A DNA stretch of 33,633 nucleotides. It comes from Choristocarpus tenellus KU-1152 (taxonomy: Eukaryota; Phaeophyceae). Shown piece by piece: positions 13,201 to 30,907 of this stretch; the first letter of the stretch is position 1, and every line of letters begins with the position of its first letter. Location: contig CAXNAD020000060.1 of NCBI GenBank assembly GCA_964200185.2, positions 1 to 33,633 of the forward strand, given 5' to 3'. The notes below the pieces were generated by a model. The model made no database searches. It was not told the DNA's origin and saw nothing but the letters and a program-made list of their open reading frames with translations. Made by a program: the position numbers and the translations under genes.

Positions 13201-16200
13201 CTTCATCTCACCAATTTTTGGTTCTTTTGGTTCAATTATTACACAAGGGAGTAAGTAGCCCACTTGAGTATTTTTAATTGTGCATACATTAGTGTGATCT
13301 CTTAAAGCAGGGAAATGATTAGATTGAACTTTGGCAGTCAAAAAAATGAACAAAAAATACTTCTGTTGTGTATATATATATATCACTAATAACGTTTGTT
13401 GGACATGGACTGGCAAGACATTCAAGGTGTGTTTATTTTGTGATGTATACAATTATCAAACAGCTTCCCTTGTAGTGACAGCTGCCCCTGGCTTGTTCTA
13501 ATTTGTAGGTGCTAGGTCCTGAGACTCCAAACTGAATTGGCATCCATTGCACTGCATCTTTAGATATTTTTGCTGCCCCCTATCGATTTGGTACTTGATT
13601 GATGTGTTACTGTTCTGCCTTTATTATCAGGATCCAGCCAATGCTGTGTATGTCATCTCAGGCCGAAGAAAAAGTGAACTGCAGGATTGGCTTGGTGGTG
13701 TTCCACGGTGAGTCCAAAATTCACTCATTTTGGGAATCCTGCCAGAAGTATGTGTGATTGCTGTTTTGAGCAGCATCTTTAATTATGTTTATGTGCTCAT
13801 GAGAACAACATGGAAATCATTCTTATCTTCTCTGTTTATAACCTGGAAATACACTGACGTTGACAGGTTGGGTTTGATAGCGGAACATGGTTTCTGGGTG
13901 AAACCAGCAGCCGCACATCGGATCTCAAGGGAGAGGGCCAACACAGGGTGGGAGGATACACCGCTACTAGATACTTTCAAGGATGGTGATGAAACTGAGG
14001 CCGGTGTTCATGACCCACTTGTAAAATGTGACAGTGATGCTGCAGTTGAGTCATCAAGGGTGGACACCACTGATGGACAGGGTACCCCCATGGGACGATC
14101 TCGTGACAGTTCAAGTATTTATGGCCCGCGTAAGCCGCGACCAAGTATCCTACTTGACGTAGGCTCATCCCGTGGAAGCTCACCAAGACATGGTGGCCAG
14201 GTGGTGGCTGAAGGAAGATGCGGTGAAGATTGGGGGTCAGAGTGGATCCGGCGCAGCCACAATGCTGACCTCAGCTGGAGGGGGGAGGTGCTTTCCATTT
14301 TGCAGAATTTTACCGACAGGACCCCTGGCTCATTCCTTGAACTCAAGGACAGGTGAAAATAGAGATAGTGTTTCCCACCCCCTTGCCCTCTTTTCTCATT
14401 CATTGGTCACAAAATTGGTCCTGACTGTCTGAGGCTGTTTGCAAAGCATAATGTATGGGGCATGAAGCGGACATTGACAACAGCTGTCTGAGATAGAACA
14501 AAAGAGAGAACAAAAGATTTGTTGGAAAGGTGAAATGATAATGTTAGAACTTGCTTCAATTTTTGATGCCCATAATTTGTTGAAGTTACCTGTATAGGTG
14601 TTACAAGTATTTCATACTGGCATGTTGACCAGGCCACCTTGTCAATACTTTTAAAAAACACTTTCTGTAGGATGCCTTGAATGAATGACTGACCTTTTGC
14701 ATCCTTTCACGTTGTCATCATGATGGCAGTGGACTGACATGGCACTTCCAGGATACAGATCCAGATTTTGGTCAAACACAGGCAAAGAACCTTCAGCTCC
14801 ACTTTGAGCAAATGTTGCAGGTGAGGTTTTGTCAACCAGAAATAAATTCTTAACTCTTTGTGGCCATATGATTTAGCAAATAGTAATTAAATTGGTTTTG
14901 TGATAATATGTAGTTGCTAATTCCCTCAGGAAATAAAATCTGTACACATATGTTGCTGAACCATGCTCCGTATTTCTATTAAAGACCATAAAAGTGCTAC
15001 TGCCCACGAGCCATTGTGCTAAACTAGGGGATAAGATTGCAGGAGGCTTTAGTACCTGATGTTAGTATTGATCATTCACATCTTTATCTGTATGTCACAA
15101 TTCTTTTTGGGGGAACTATCAGAGGTGATTATCTTGACTATGGTAGCAAATCAATGTTTCTTTGGATTTTCCAATGTAAACACTTGACTTCAATATCTCC
15201 CAGTCTCTACTGTAAAGCTATTGATAACTAGTAGTGGTAGGTGCAGACTCTCATAATTAAGTCTCTATGGATAAAGCTACTACTTGTAAAGATAGTGCAA
15301 TGCATGCACCCCAAATGCTTCAATCTGTACAAACTATGTGTGATGGGGTGGATGATGGGAAGAGATTGATCTGTATAGTAAGTAATTGCTGTGGATAAAA
15401 TGTGTTTGCCTATGCGATAACTTACGTCTCTCTGTTCATTGTTCGTTGTACAGGGTTTGCAGAAGTGAGAGTGAACATGAACTATAATCTAATCTTCAAA
15501 CTTTGTATTGTTCTCATTCCCACCTTGACACATCTGAATTAGAATGAACCAGTGCGTGTGGTGATGGCACCCATAAGGAAGTACATTGTCATTCAGCCAT
15601 CCAGGATCAACAAAGGAAAGGCACTGTCGACCATCTTGCATGCAAATGAGCGTGATTTTGATCTGATACTTGGAGTTGGGGATGAGCGAACAGATGAAGA
15701 CATGTGAGTTTAGGGTACTCAAATATGGTATGGTAACATACCTACATGAAAACCAGAGTCTCTCAAAAGCACGAGTATTGTGTGATTAATTAGCTAAAGA
15801 ATCACAAATTTTCTCATAGGTAGGAGATGGAGAATCGGTCACTTGTGTACTAAGCTTCCATCTTCCCCATGACAGGTTTGATGTTCTACAGGGAAGCCAG
15901 TGCTTCACTTGTACTGTGGGTAAAAAGATCAGCAAGGCACAATACTACTTGGAGGATGCAGAAGCAGTGGTTGTAATGCTCCAGGTAATTACCTATTTCT
16001 TTCTCTTGGGTTATTCACAAAATAACACTTTTTCTGCCCCAACACTGTAAAAGTATCTTTAGTTTAACATTCAATACAGAACTGATGTTTTGACTCAGAG
16101 AGTGACAATCAAACCTTCACTTGACTTTTTGCAGGGACTTGCACATGTGTCACAGCAGAACCTGGCCAAAGAGAGGGAGAAGAACAATGAACTCTACTCT

Positions 16201-16332
16201 TTGTACTCTACACCACGAGGGACAATGGGTACTCCAACCACCTACATGCACACAGGCTCTCACTTTGCTGGGATGGGTTCATCTCATGTTTCATTACGAG
16301 ATGCAGAAGACCTTTCCTTTGCACAACCTTGA
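4233..16332 (+). CDS. Bifunctional trehalose-6-phosphate synthase/phosphatase (21 exons, 975 aa)
   Basis: Makes trehalose 6-phosphate from UDP-glucose and glucose 6-phosphate (GT20 domain), then dephosphorylates it (HAD-type TPP domain); expected cytosolic. Exons: 4233-4406, 4727-4840, 5007-5068, 5291-5402, 5524-5637, 5864-6035, 6767-6881, 7040-7156, 7450-7534, 7709-7821, 7927-8031, 10750-10878, 11094-11196, 11492-11650, 12076-12207, 13631-13707, 13867-14352, 14730-14820, 15543-15703, 15876-15984, 16135-16332. All introns are GT-AG and all phases agree (2928 nt). Synthase domain about residues 75-545: GGFKSAI loop, YYHQFSQGVLWPLFH, VHDYDLMLLP, FFLHCPFPS, IDRLDLSKGIP with R350/K355, LREGVNLGAMEF, SEFAG. 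Phosphatase domain about 559-915: DYDGT (572-576), SGR (612-614), AEHG (633-636), GDERTDED (866-873), so all HAD motifs are present. N-terminus is acidic and possibly coiled-coil; the C-terminal tail is Ser/Thr-rich. Odd points: H to D at 221, D to E at 447, AVRKP instead of SNRLP, and a 108-residue insertion in the TPP domain. Start: ATG 4233 begins MAEAPTAARH; an in-frame upstream start at 4179 is not an ATG. The exon 1/2 junction is the least certain. Confidence 0.94.
7870..7893. repeat. Perfect 12-bp tandem duplication in a short intron
   Basis: GTTTTATAACAA occurs twice back to back within the 105-bp intron 10 of the TPS-TPP gene (7822-7926), the shortest of its introns. It looks like a recent replication-slippage duplication. 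Confidence 0.85.
8032..10749. other. Intron 11 of the TPS-TPP gene (2.7 kb)
   Basis: By far the largest intron of the gene; it splits the glycosyltransferase C-lobe just before the REMVALWALAD segment. The protein reads without a gap across it when compared with the family, so no exon is missing. Inside I see no recognisable coding domain or transposase. A TGGTC/GACCAG-rich patch lies around 8690-8930. Open frames inside are short and unlike any family I know. A decayed insertion could explain the length. Confidence 0.7.
12050..12067. repeat. Three telomere-like CTAACC units at a splice acceptor
   Basis: Three perfect CTAACC hexamers end 8 bases before the AG acceptor of intron 14 (11651-12075). 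On the other strand this reads as TTAGGG-type telomere repeats. Each unit also contains CTAAC, a good branch-point match, so the array sits where a branch point would be expected. Confidence 0.8.
12208..13630. other. Intron 15 of the TPS-TPP gene (1.4 kb)
   Basis: Separates the DYDGT exon from the exon carrying the SGR motif. AT-rich, with no recognised exon or mobile element. It contains a short TA microsatellite at about 13371-13383. Minus-strand open stretches (12482-12282, 13452-13138) show no family features and are taken as chance. Confidence 0.7.
13371..13383. repeat. Short (TA)n microsatellite
   Basis: Six to seven TA dinucleotides in a row inside intron 15 of the TPS-TPP gene. Confidence 0.8.
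13907..14230 (+). other. Ser/Arg/Asp-rich insertion in the TPP domain
   Basis: Within exon 17, residues 642-749 separate AEHGFWVKP from WGSEWIRRSHNADLSWRGE. In ordinary trehalose-6-phosphate phosphatases the motif AEHG-[FA] is followed within about 10-40 residues by the W...V..IL..FT.RTPGS segment; here there are about 100 extra residues. They are low-complexity and hydrophilic, with patches such as GRSRDSSSIYGPRKPRP and GSSRGSSPRHGG that look disordered and phosphorylatable. The insertion is open throughout and has no obvious internal splice sites, so it appears to be translated. It falls at the cap-domain entrance of the HAD fold and might act as a regulatory linker; that role is inference. 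Confidence 0.8.
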
Positions 16333-16533
16333 GTAGTAGTGCACACATCGAAGTTAAATTTTTGGTATGAGGTAGCTAGAGGCCTGTACTGTGAATAGTT
16401 TAGGCTGTAGGTGCCTAAGGCAGGCTCACCTCTTGTTAATCTTTGAGTGAATTGCAACAGCCTTCTGCAATGAAAGTATGCTTGAAGAAAATAATGTTGG
16501 CATGAACAAAAAAGTGGAAAATATAAATAATAT
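16333..16533. other. Convergent 3' intergenic region
   Basis: Only 201 bp separate the TGA of the TPS-TPP gene and the stop codon of the minus-strand Tudor gene. Both 3' UTRs must end here or overlap. An AT-rich core at about 16487-16532 contains ATAAATAAT-like sequence readable on either strand as a weak polyadenylation signal; no perfect AATAAA was seen on the plus strand. Confidence 0.7.
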
Positions 16534-23339
<6,806 letters not shown>

Positions 23340-24262
23340 AACTCAGAGATCTCGAAGTTGGGATCTTAAAACAGCTCTCCCAGACAACCTAAAAGCTACC
23401 TGATCGTACACGCAGCAAAGTCACAAAGTTGAAGGCCAAAAAGCAGAAGGGCGTAGAGATCAAACAATAGGATACTCTCTATTATGACCTTTGACACATC
23501 CCTCACAACGTCCGTCTCACACCTTGAAGTGCTCTGCAACCAATTCAACCATCTCCTACATCGGGTTCGTGTCCAGAAATAGCATTATGGAGCAGTTGCC
23601 GTGACTTCAGGGTGAGAAAACAGTTCCTTAGTCGAGATCCAAGGTTTGCTCTTACCTATTTCCACTACTAATAGTAGTCGAGCTACAGGGCGCACTACTG
23701 AGCAGGGTAGTTCCACCAAAATCCAGTTATGAAGTATCATGTGAACACATCAGTTAAGTAATAAAATACCATATTTACAAAAATGCACGAAGAAGCCACA
23801 ATTTCTACCTCATCTGTACCACAGGTTTCCTCTCCTTCCTTCTTCCTCGTAGAATCAGGTCATCCCAGGTGGCTCTTACTATTTTGATCCCCACGATCCT
23901 GCAATAACTGCCATGATATTACTCGAGTTTGCCGAGGTGCCAATCACTATTACTCTGTTACAGATGGTCGACCCTACTCGATATGCCAATGGTGCTCAGC
24001 TGACTGTCACTCGTTTTAGATCTTGCAGTAGTGGGACGAAGGATGAAATTAGTCAGATTTTCCACTCGACTTTTCCTTCTCAGGGTTGGCTGTCGATTGG
24101 GTTTTGATATTTTGGGGCTGACAGGGTAGTAGGCTACCGCCCAGTTTCTCTCGTGATCTACCATCTTTTCACGACTCATAGCAATAGTTGTTACACCTTA
24201 CAATACCAGTTTCCCTCGACTAACCCCTCATGCCCTCCGTCCACAGCCTTGCGTGCTGACCG
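23340..24262. promoter_or_regulatory. Divergent intergenic region between Tudor and signal peptidase genes
   Basis: The two genes face away from each other and their chosen start codons are 923 bp apart, so both promoters and 5' UTRs lie here, possibly as a bidirectional promoter. No clear TATA element was seen. An additional 5' exon of the signal peptidase gene, including a longer transit peptide, could hide here; an open stretch at 23913-24107 is a weak candidate but I could not find a convincing donor for it. Confidence 0.5.
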
Positions 24263-25992
24263 ATGCTACTGGTATCTCCAACATACGGTCATGTAGGCCA
24301 GTGTTTGAGGGGTCGCTCAATATTGAAGACGGTCCAATCCGGTCTTGTGGGGAGAATTAGTGCCACGGACAGTGGGCACCAAGACACATGGATGGGGAAA
24401 CATGACCGACAAGAGGTGCACTCCTTTGTAAGGAATATTGTGGATGGACTCAAACAGCGCATGGTAGGCGACAAGTTCAGAGAGGCTCGCTCTCTAACGG
24501 CGGCATTGATGATGGTCTGGATACTACGTTTCGCTGCCGTCGACCAGAGAAAGGTGACATGCAATGGATCGTTTTGTCTTAGACACGTTGGTGGGGTCGA
24601 TATGTACAATATGGTAACTTTACATCTAGTCTTCATTTTCCAGTGGCGGCGAGACCTAACTTGTGTTGTCCCCACTCGGATTGCAGATCGCTTCGTCCTC
24701 TATGCAACCCACATTGCAGGTCGGAGACCATGTCCTTATCGACAAGGTGAGTGTACCTCCCATTTCAATCCGTGCTGAACAAGCATGATGTACCTAGATA
24801 CTGACAGGTGCATCGACACTCTTAGGTGGAATGTCGGAATTCATGTTCTCAGAGAGGACTTTCTGTTTTGCTCAGGACATTGAGAAGACAACTCTTTTTG
24901 CATCGTCAGACAACCACAATGTATTACTATTACTTTTTTCTGACCTGGGTGCATATATCTGATAGGTATCTATCATGTGGGGAAAGCTACCCGGCCACTG
25001 TCAATCTTCTACCCTTCGCAGAAATGATATTGTAGTGTTCAAGCCTCCAGAGAGTTGTCGGTAAGATGAAGCAAGTTATTTCGTGGAGGTATGTGCTCTA
25101 AGGGTTGAAGGAGTGGTAGGGGACATAGTGGTACCTATTTTTTTTTGCCTTGAGATTGATATCCCAAATCTGAGTCTAATATGTGGTTTCTGCTCAATTT
25201 AATGTGTATCAGTATCCTTATGTCATTTGTGGTCATCCTTCAGACCTGTATATGATTCCCTGGTCAAGGCTTCCACACTGGATGGCGTTACAAAAGGTGT
25301 GGAGCAAAAGAATTCTGGACACCCAAAGAAGGACAAGCTTATGCTCGATCTCAGCCTGGATTTTACCAAGGTGAAATTCATTGGACTTTTATTTGAACAT
25401 ACTTTTGGCAGATGCATATTGCTAGTTCAAATGTTGGCATAGGGTAGAACAATAGGACGTGACCTTGTGATGAACTATACTATGTACTCAGCAGTTGTCA
25501 TGTGAACGCATGAGTTGAGAGTTGGGAAAACATATCAAGAGGATCAGTTCATCCAGGAATCACAGAATATGCGATGAGTTTGTTGTACATGACAATGTGG
25601 TAATTGTCTGTCCCATGATATGTTTCACAAGTCTTGCCCTGACATTGTCCTCCATGCCACCAACTTATTTTTGTCCCCTGCAGCGTGTAGTAGCAGTGGA
25701 GGGTGACTGTGTAAGGGTGCGCAGTGGGCATCTAGAGGTTAATGAAGGAGTGGAGGGCCGAAGAAGTGTCTGGGCAAAGTTGGAAATTGGTGTACATCAT
25801 GGGACAGGGCCACAAGCTAGCTATGAGTGGGGTCCAATTGTGGTGCCCAAAGGATCAGTTCTTGTGCTTGGGGATAATCGTGATCTCAGTTTTGATTCAC
25901 ACCTATGGGGTCCCCTGCCTATGCAGAATGTGATGGGGCGTGTTGTAATGTGCTTCTGGCCAATAGACCGGATATCTTGGTTTGTGAGATAG
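24263..25992 (+). CDS. Type I signal peptidase, thylakoidal-processing-peptidase type (5 exons, 293 aa)
   Basis: Membrane-bound Ser/Lys protease that removes signal or thylakoid-transfer peptides. Exons: 24263-24553, 24687-24746, 24966-25060, 25244-25370, 25684-25992; GT-AG, phases consistent, 882 nt with stop. A basic N-terminal stretch (possible organelle-targeting presequence) precedes one hydrophobic segment (about residues 77-93, LTAALMMVWILRF). Box B is SSSMQPTLQVGDHVLIDKVS with nucleophile Ser102. Then RRNDIVVFKPP (box C). The general-base Lys191 is the last codon of exon 4, followed by RVVAVEGDCV (box D). Box E is VLGDNRDLSFDSHLWGPLP (GDNRD 254-258), ending GRVVMCFWPIDRI. These boxes resemble plant and cyanobacterial enzymes more than the mitochondrial IMP1/IMP2 type, so a plastid thylakoid or envelope site is inferred. 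The region between box C and Lys191 is about 25-30 residues longer than usual and Lys/His-rich (GHPKKDK). ATG 24263 follows an in-frame stop, but upstream exons are not excluded. Confidence 0.92.
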
Positions 25993-28900
25993 GCATTAGA
26001 GAATATTATGAGGATTACATGTAACATACAATTGCCACTTGCAGTATAGTGTGTATTCTTGTTATACAGCAGATTTTATCTCTACATGACCTCATCTCCC
26101 TCATCCTACTTCTATTTCAGCTCCAGCTGTGGTCCATTTTAGGGCCTGGACCTTTGTTTTCTTTTGCTTGTCTTTTGAAGTGTCTTTGTTCCAAATCAAA
26201 GTGGAACTCTTACTCTACCAATAAGTTTATGTGTTAACAAATCTAGGTCAAGTTCAAGGCAACATCTTTTTGGGGAAAGCATGGAGAATAGATGGACTGA
26301 CTCAGAGGTTGGGACTTCTTCCCCAAGAAGAGGTTCTGGTATGAAGAAGTACCATGCCAATGATGTCATCTTGGGTAGCACTGCCTAGGTTAAAAACACA
26401 TCTATGGAAAGGCTGTATAAATTTGTGTGACAGTTATAAAAGTGAAGGAAGCAAGGAGGTTCTGGATTTCCTTCTTAGCTTGATAACCTACATTACTCTT
26501 ACCAAGAGGCTAGATATTAATAGTTGGAACTTTTGGAAGAACATGGTGTATTTCACATATCAAACACAGAATAAATCTAACACGTGTTGAGCGGGTTCTG
26601 CAATCATCTTTTTTTACCCTAAATGATATTGTGGGAGACCTATGGGTTGTGATGATGGATTGTTGGCATGATACGTGCCTCATGTGGAGAACCCCAGCAG
26701 TATTTGAACAAGCAATTGAGAAGTTTGACGTGCCTATGATGCTCTTGTTCTTGAAGTACCAATGGTTGATTGGTACAGGATAACACACAGCTGAAGGGGA
26801 AATGGACTTGAATTTGGCTGGGCGAGGAACTTCAGTTAAATACTGTTGATAGTTAAAGTCGTTGCAGCTACTAATGCACACTCACTAGGATAGCAAGCAT
26901 CCGCTGTACATGACTGCAACAACCAAAAATTTGCTGCTGATGATTTTTTTTTCAAAGAATAAAAATTATTTTGGTCATGAGATAACCCAGGATTTTTTAA
27001 CCTCTCCAATTTTTGACAGAATTGTGCCATGTCAAGATTTTTTTCATTTTTGATCAGTTTGCAAAATTACAAAGAAGGCAACCTTGCCACAAAGGATGAT
27101 CAGGTCTTCATAACCCACTCAAACTGTGCTAGAAATGATTGTGGTATAGTGGATAGAAGGGAGTACAAAATTGGTCAATGAGAAGATGACTTGTTACTAG
27201 AATGTAAAGATTGAGCATGATGGGTTTGATATCGTGTGATAGTGTAAATCATACCCCCATTACTCTGGAATGCAGGGATATACCCCATGTCATTTACTAT
27301 CCTGATCAAGTACTTTCTTGTCCTTGGGTGAGTAATGGTGATTCTCTTTGTGTAAAGATTCTGAATTGGGTTACCCTATACCGTATACCCTAGACAGACC
27401 TGGATGTGTCTATGCCGTACAACCCCTTTCCCTATCTTCCAAAACTTCTTCAACATGCATGGGTAGACAGACAGGTTGGCGGATTATTTAATATTGTGAT
27501 AATCTTCTACACTAATTCGTTGAGAATTTACTGGATTGAGTAAAGGATAACTATGGTGACACCATTGTCTGTATGAGATTTTCTCATATTTATTCCAAAC
27601 CCCCAACCTCTGCAAACAGTGCTACAGTTGTACTAAAAAAGATAAAGCGTGTTTAAGAACAAATGTTTTTCCTCACCCTAATATCATAATACATGGGTGT
27701 AGGCTAACCCAGGCGTGGCAGGGAAGGGTGCAGGTTCATATGATCTCAAATAAGAATTAATGTTTTTTCTCTGCTGCAGAAAACAGAAGCATTTCCAGCA
27801 TGGGCAGAACTTTTTGTCTTGGCACCCTAAAGAGAGTAAAGAGTGATATCACCATTACTATACAAAAAATATACTTTTACACACCTTCCAACCCTACACA
27901 AAACTTGAGAATGCCACCCTGTACATAGCACCCAACTGTGTGTTTGGAACGACCAAGGAAGAGTGTGTTTAGGATGTACTGAAGCTTATGTGCTCTTGTT
28001 CCCACCTTTAAGGAATCTCATTTAATCTAGTTTTTTGGGGGGTTCTAATTAACTCATGGTTCCTTAGTATTCATAAGAATGTGTTTGTTTTACACTCCTT
28101 TGCATCAACAAAAGCGAAGTCAGATATCTTCCCTGCTAACCAATTGTTAACCCATCAGGGGAACCAATTGTTCACGTGTCTCTTGTTGGACTTCTGGAGT
28201 GTCAATTGTCACTTAGATCACCAAGTTCATTAATAACCTTGCCCCAACAACACATCAGGGATATTCTCAACCTGCTTAATCAAGCATTTTACACTGTAAA
28301 CCTGTAACTCCAACCAACTGTTTCAAGATACAGCTTCCATACAAGGTATCTTCACTAGTCATGGTAGAACTCACCATCAGTATCTGATTCAAAACCGCAA
28401 CACCGACTCTCCAACTTCAACCTAACCTCACCTTACCCCCTCACTCCGTACACTTACTTGCTATAGTCACCTCACGTTACTGCTTCCATAACAAGGGAGA
28501 GCTATACAAAACTTTTTGCTATGGTCTGACTCAGGTGCGTTACCCAAAGATCAAATATCCAACAAATAGCGTTGGAGTAGAGGAACTTCGTGGTATTTTT
28601 AAACTTCCATGTGGACTAGAACTTTCTAGGATTGCTGTCAATATTGAAAATAGCAATATATTTCATCCCTCACATCACTACCCAACTAAAAATCCCAGAA
28701 GTGAATTACAAAACAAGATTTGCTTGGCAAGAAAGAGACATCAAATAAATATACACTCAATTCCTGTGTACCTTTCAGTCCAAATAAATACCCATGGATA
28801 TATCTTCTGAGGACCCCTGCTCATTGTGGAACCCATATTGAGCTCTGCAAGACCTATTTACAAGTTGGCTCAACAAGTGGTTGTTATTGTGCATTTCTGA

Positions 28901-29226
28901 TATATTTGCAATTCTGTAGCTTCAATGATTCCTCATTATTGCACCCAAGGGGTATTGCGTTAGACTTGTCACTTCCCAAAAACAATTGCAGAAATTGTGT
29001 GTGTGTAGTTGTAGCATTTTTGTCCATAGTTGGCACACCATGCACAGCCTCTTGTTTTTTTCTATTTTGAGACACCTTGACCGCTTGAATCAAAACATGC
29101 TTAGATTGCCATCATTTTGCTTATGCCACGCCAAATGGCACACACTGTGGACAACCAGTAAAAAAAAATGTCCTTCAAAGGTACATCGCCTGTGCTAGTA
29201 GTCCAAGGAATGCCTAACATGTGTTA
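25993..29226. other. Intergenic stretch without supported genes
   Basis: 3.2 kb after the signal peptidase stop. A TGTAA, the signal used by several green-lineage algae, lies about 28-32 bases after the stop (26020-26024) and could mark its 3' end. Open frames at 27211-27393 and 28535-28810 read somewhat like protein (e.g. VEELRGIFKLPCGLEL) but start at non-ATG codons, match no family I know and lack good splice partners. I call none. Confidence 0.5.
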
Positions 29227-30907
29227 CTATTTTTTTGCCTCTTCACTCATGTTACCCTCCACAAAGATGTAGACCTCCTCCTTGGGATTGATTTCCTTGT
29301 AGTCAAGAAGAGTAAGTGGATCCAGCATTTGTCTCGATCCAAGGTACAATGTCTGCATAGCATCAATGTTGTGATGGGGGTGGATGCAATAAGTAAACCA
29401 CAAACACGATAACGATACTGACATGCAACATAGTATCAAGGGACATAGATCTTCAGACCAACGCGAAGTCGGTTTTTTGTTCCCAAGATGCCTTGAAGCT
29501 ATTTTTTCTTTCACATACGGCAAATGAAGTAAGGTGGACAGAAACAGTCTTACACATTAAATCAATGTAGTGCGATCAAGAAAATCATTGACAGATACAT
29601 GGAAAGGATGACAAACTTTTCCCAGTTAATAATAATATTGCACCCAGAGGAATTCTCTCATTCATTTGCAGTGCTCATGAAAAATGATGTAGTATTTCTG
29701 ATTGAACCTAAGAGGAATGGCACATTCTCTCTTGTTCTACTCCGGAGTATAAGATACTCTTGATATACCTGTTATACGCACGCGTACCTGCCCAGCCATT
29801 GGAATTCCAAATTCTGACTCGATGTAACTCTTGAGTACCTCCACTGTCTGTCCAAGCTTAAACTAAGAAGGGCGAGGTAGAGGAATAGCAGATTATTATG
29901 ACGATGTAAATTGCTTCATTAGGTTGGCTCCGAACAATGAAGATGTAACCAAGCACGTCAGGGATTTGGGCTGAACAGTTCCTATACATGCCCATGATAT
30001 ATTGTACCAGTCAGGTCTGTGCCATTCATAGAAACCAAGTTTTTGTTACAACAACCCCGCGAAGGGGCATCTACAACAACCGAAGCTAGGTGTAAACGTA
30101 GGATACTCTATAGTGGCATGAAGTAGGATTGATGACACAAGAAACAAATCACATTCAAATGTATTCCACAAGCACCGCAATTCATTAGGTCAATTGCATT
30201 ACAAGTCTATTGGTATTCGAGACTTTGCTATACAAGTTGAAATAATACATGGGCATTGGCAAGGCTCCGAACATCTCACCTCTTGATCAGCCTGACTACC
30301 ATCCGGAAGATCAAATATCACCTGATAAATAAGCCAGCATTGCAAATTGGGGTGTCATTGGAACAATTCGTCTCGTGAAGGAGAGGTGAGCTAAAGCTAC
30401 TCATTGTAACTTGCTTCTTATAGCTTGGCTCATAATGGGCTCATCAACTTCAGCCAACAATTCAAGACGCTTGCCTCACCGTTACAGGGAAGGCTTGCTG
30501 ATTTGTTATGCCACCCTCCACACAAGCTGCACCTTTGGTGACAAGCGTTGTATTGAGTGATAATCCAACCATCGAAGTGTCTTGCTCTTTTCTCTCTGCG
30601 GGACTGGTAGAAAGCTCAATGACCCTTTCATCTTCAACCCACTCCTTGCCTCGTCCTCCTAGCGACAAAGGCAGTGCAAGCCTGTCTATATTACGTTCTT
30701 AAATGGGCTGGGGTTTGAAGGTTACTTACGTGCGACCTAAGAAAAGTCTCATTGGGTCTCTTACGCTTGTTCAGAGTAACTGTTGACCTCAGGATCAGCC
30801 TCTCACCTTTGTTGAATCCTAGTCTGGTGCTTTCTTTGGAGGTGCCCTTTCCTTCCATCTCAAGAGGTGCCCCAAGATCTTCCACTTCAATAACAAAATT
30901 GTACCTT
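29227..30907 (-). CDS. Protein with C-terminal ubiquitin-like domain (multi-exon, 5' end unsettled)
   Basis: Minus-strand exons read 3' to 5' on the plus strand: an N-terminal exon within 30907-30730; an exon ending at 30480 (VEDERVIELSTSPAERKEQ ... NQQAFPVT); 30321-30280 (VIFDLPDGSQADQE); 29862-29788 (FKLGQTVEVLKSYIESEFG IPMAGQ); 29352-29227 (TLYLGSRQMLDPLTLLDY ... EEVYIFVEG, ending SEEAKK-stop). The last four join in phase 0 at clean GT-AG sites and form a ubiquitin-like beta-grasp fold: beta-hairpin, TVEVLKSYIE helix, GIPMAGQ turn, LYLGSRQMLDPLTLLDY matching ubiquitin's 'LIFAGKQLEDGRTLSDY', then a final strand. There is no terminal Gly-Gly; the chain runs nine residues past the single Gly, so it should not be conjugated like ubiquitin. 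The junction between the 30907-30730 exon (RYNFVIEVEDLGAPLEMEGKG) and the next exon has competing donors (gtaagt at 30729, gtgaga near 30810), and the true start is not settled; an ATG at 30858 is one option. Cellular role unknown. Confidence 0.7.

Noticed and set aside
13730-13866. N-terminal extension of the long open frame covering exon 17 of the TPS-TPP gene
   Set aside because: The first 46 codons are intronic; the strong acceptor TTGACAG at 13866 and the family motif GLIAEHG fix the exon start at 13867.
24263-24778. The 171-codon continuous open frame as an intronless gene
   Set aside because: Past 24553 it leaves the signal peptidase frame; the catalytic SSSMQPT motif is read in another frame after an intron (24554-24686).
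27211-27393. Plus-strand frame (DSVNHTPITLECRDIPHV...) considered as a retroelement or exon
   Set aside because: No recognisable domain, no splice sites in a consistent phase and no neighbours that extend it.
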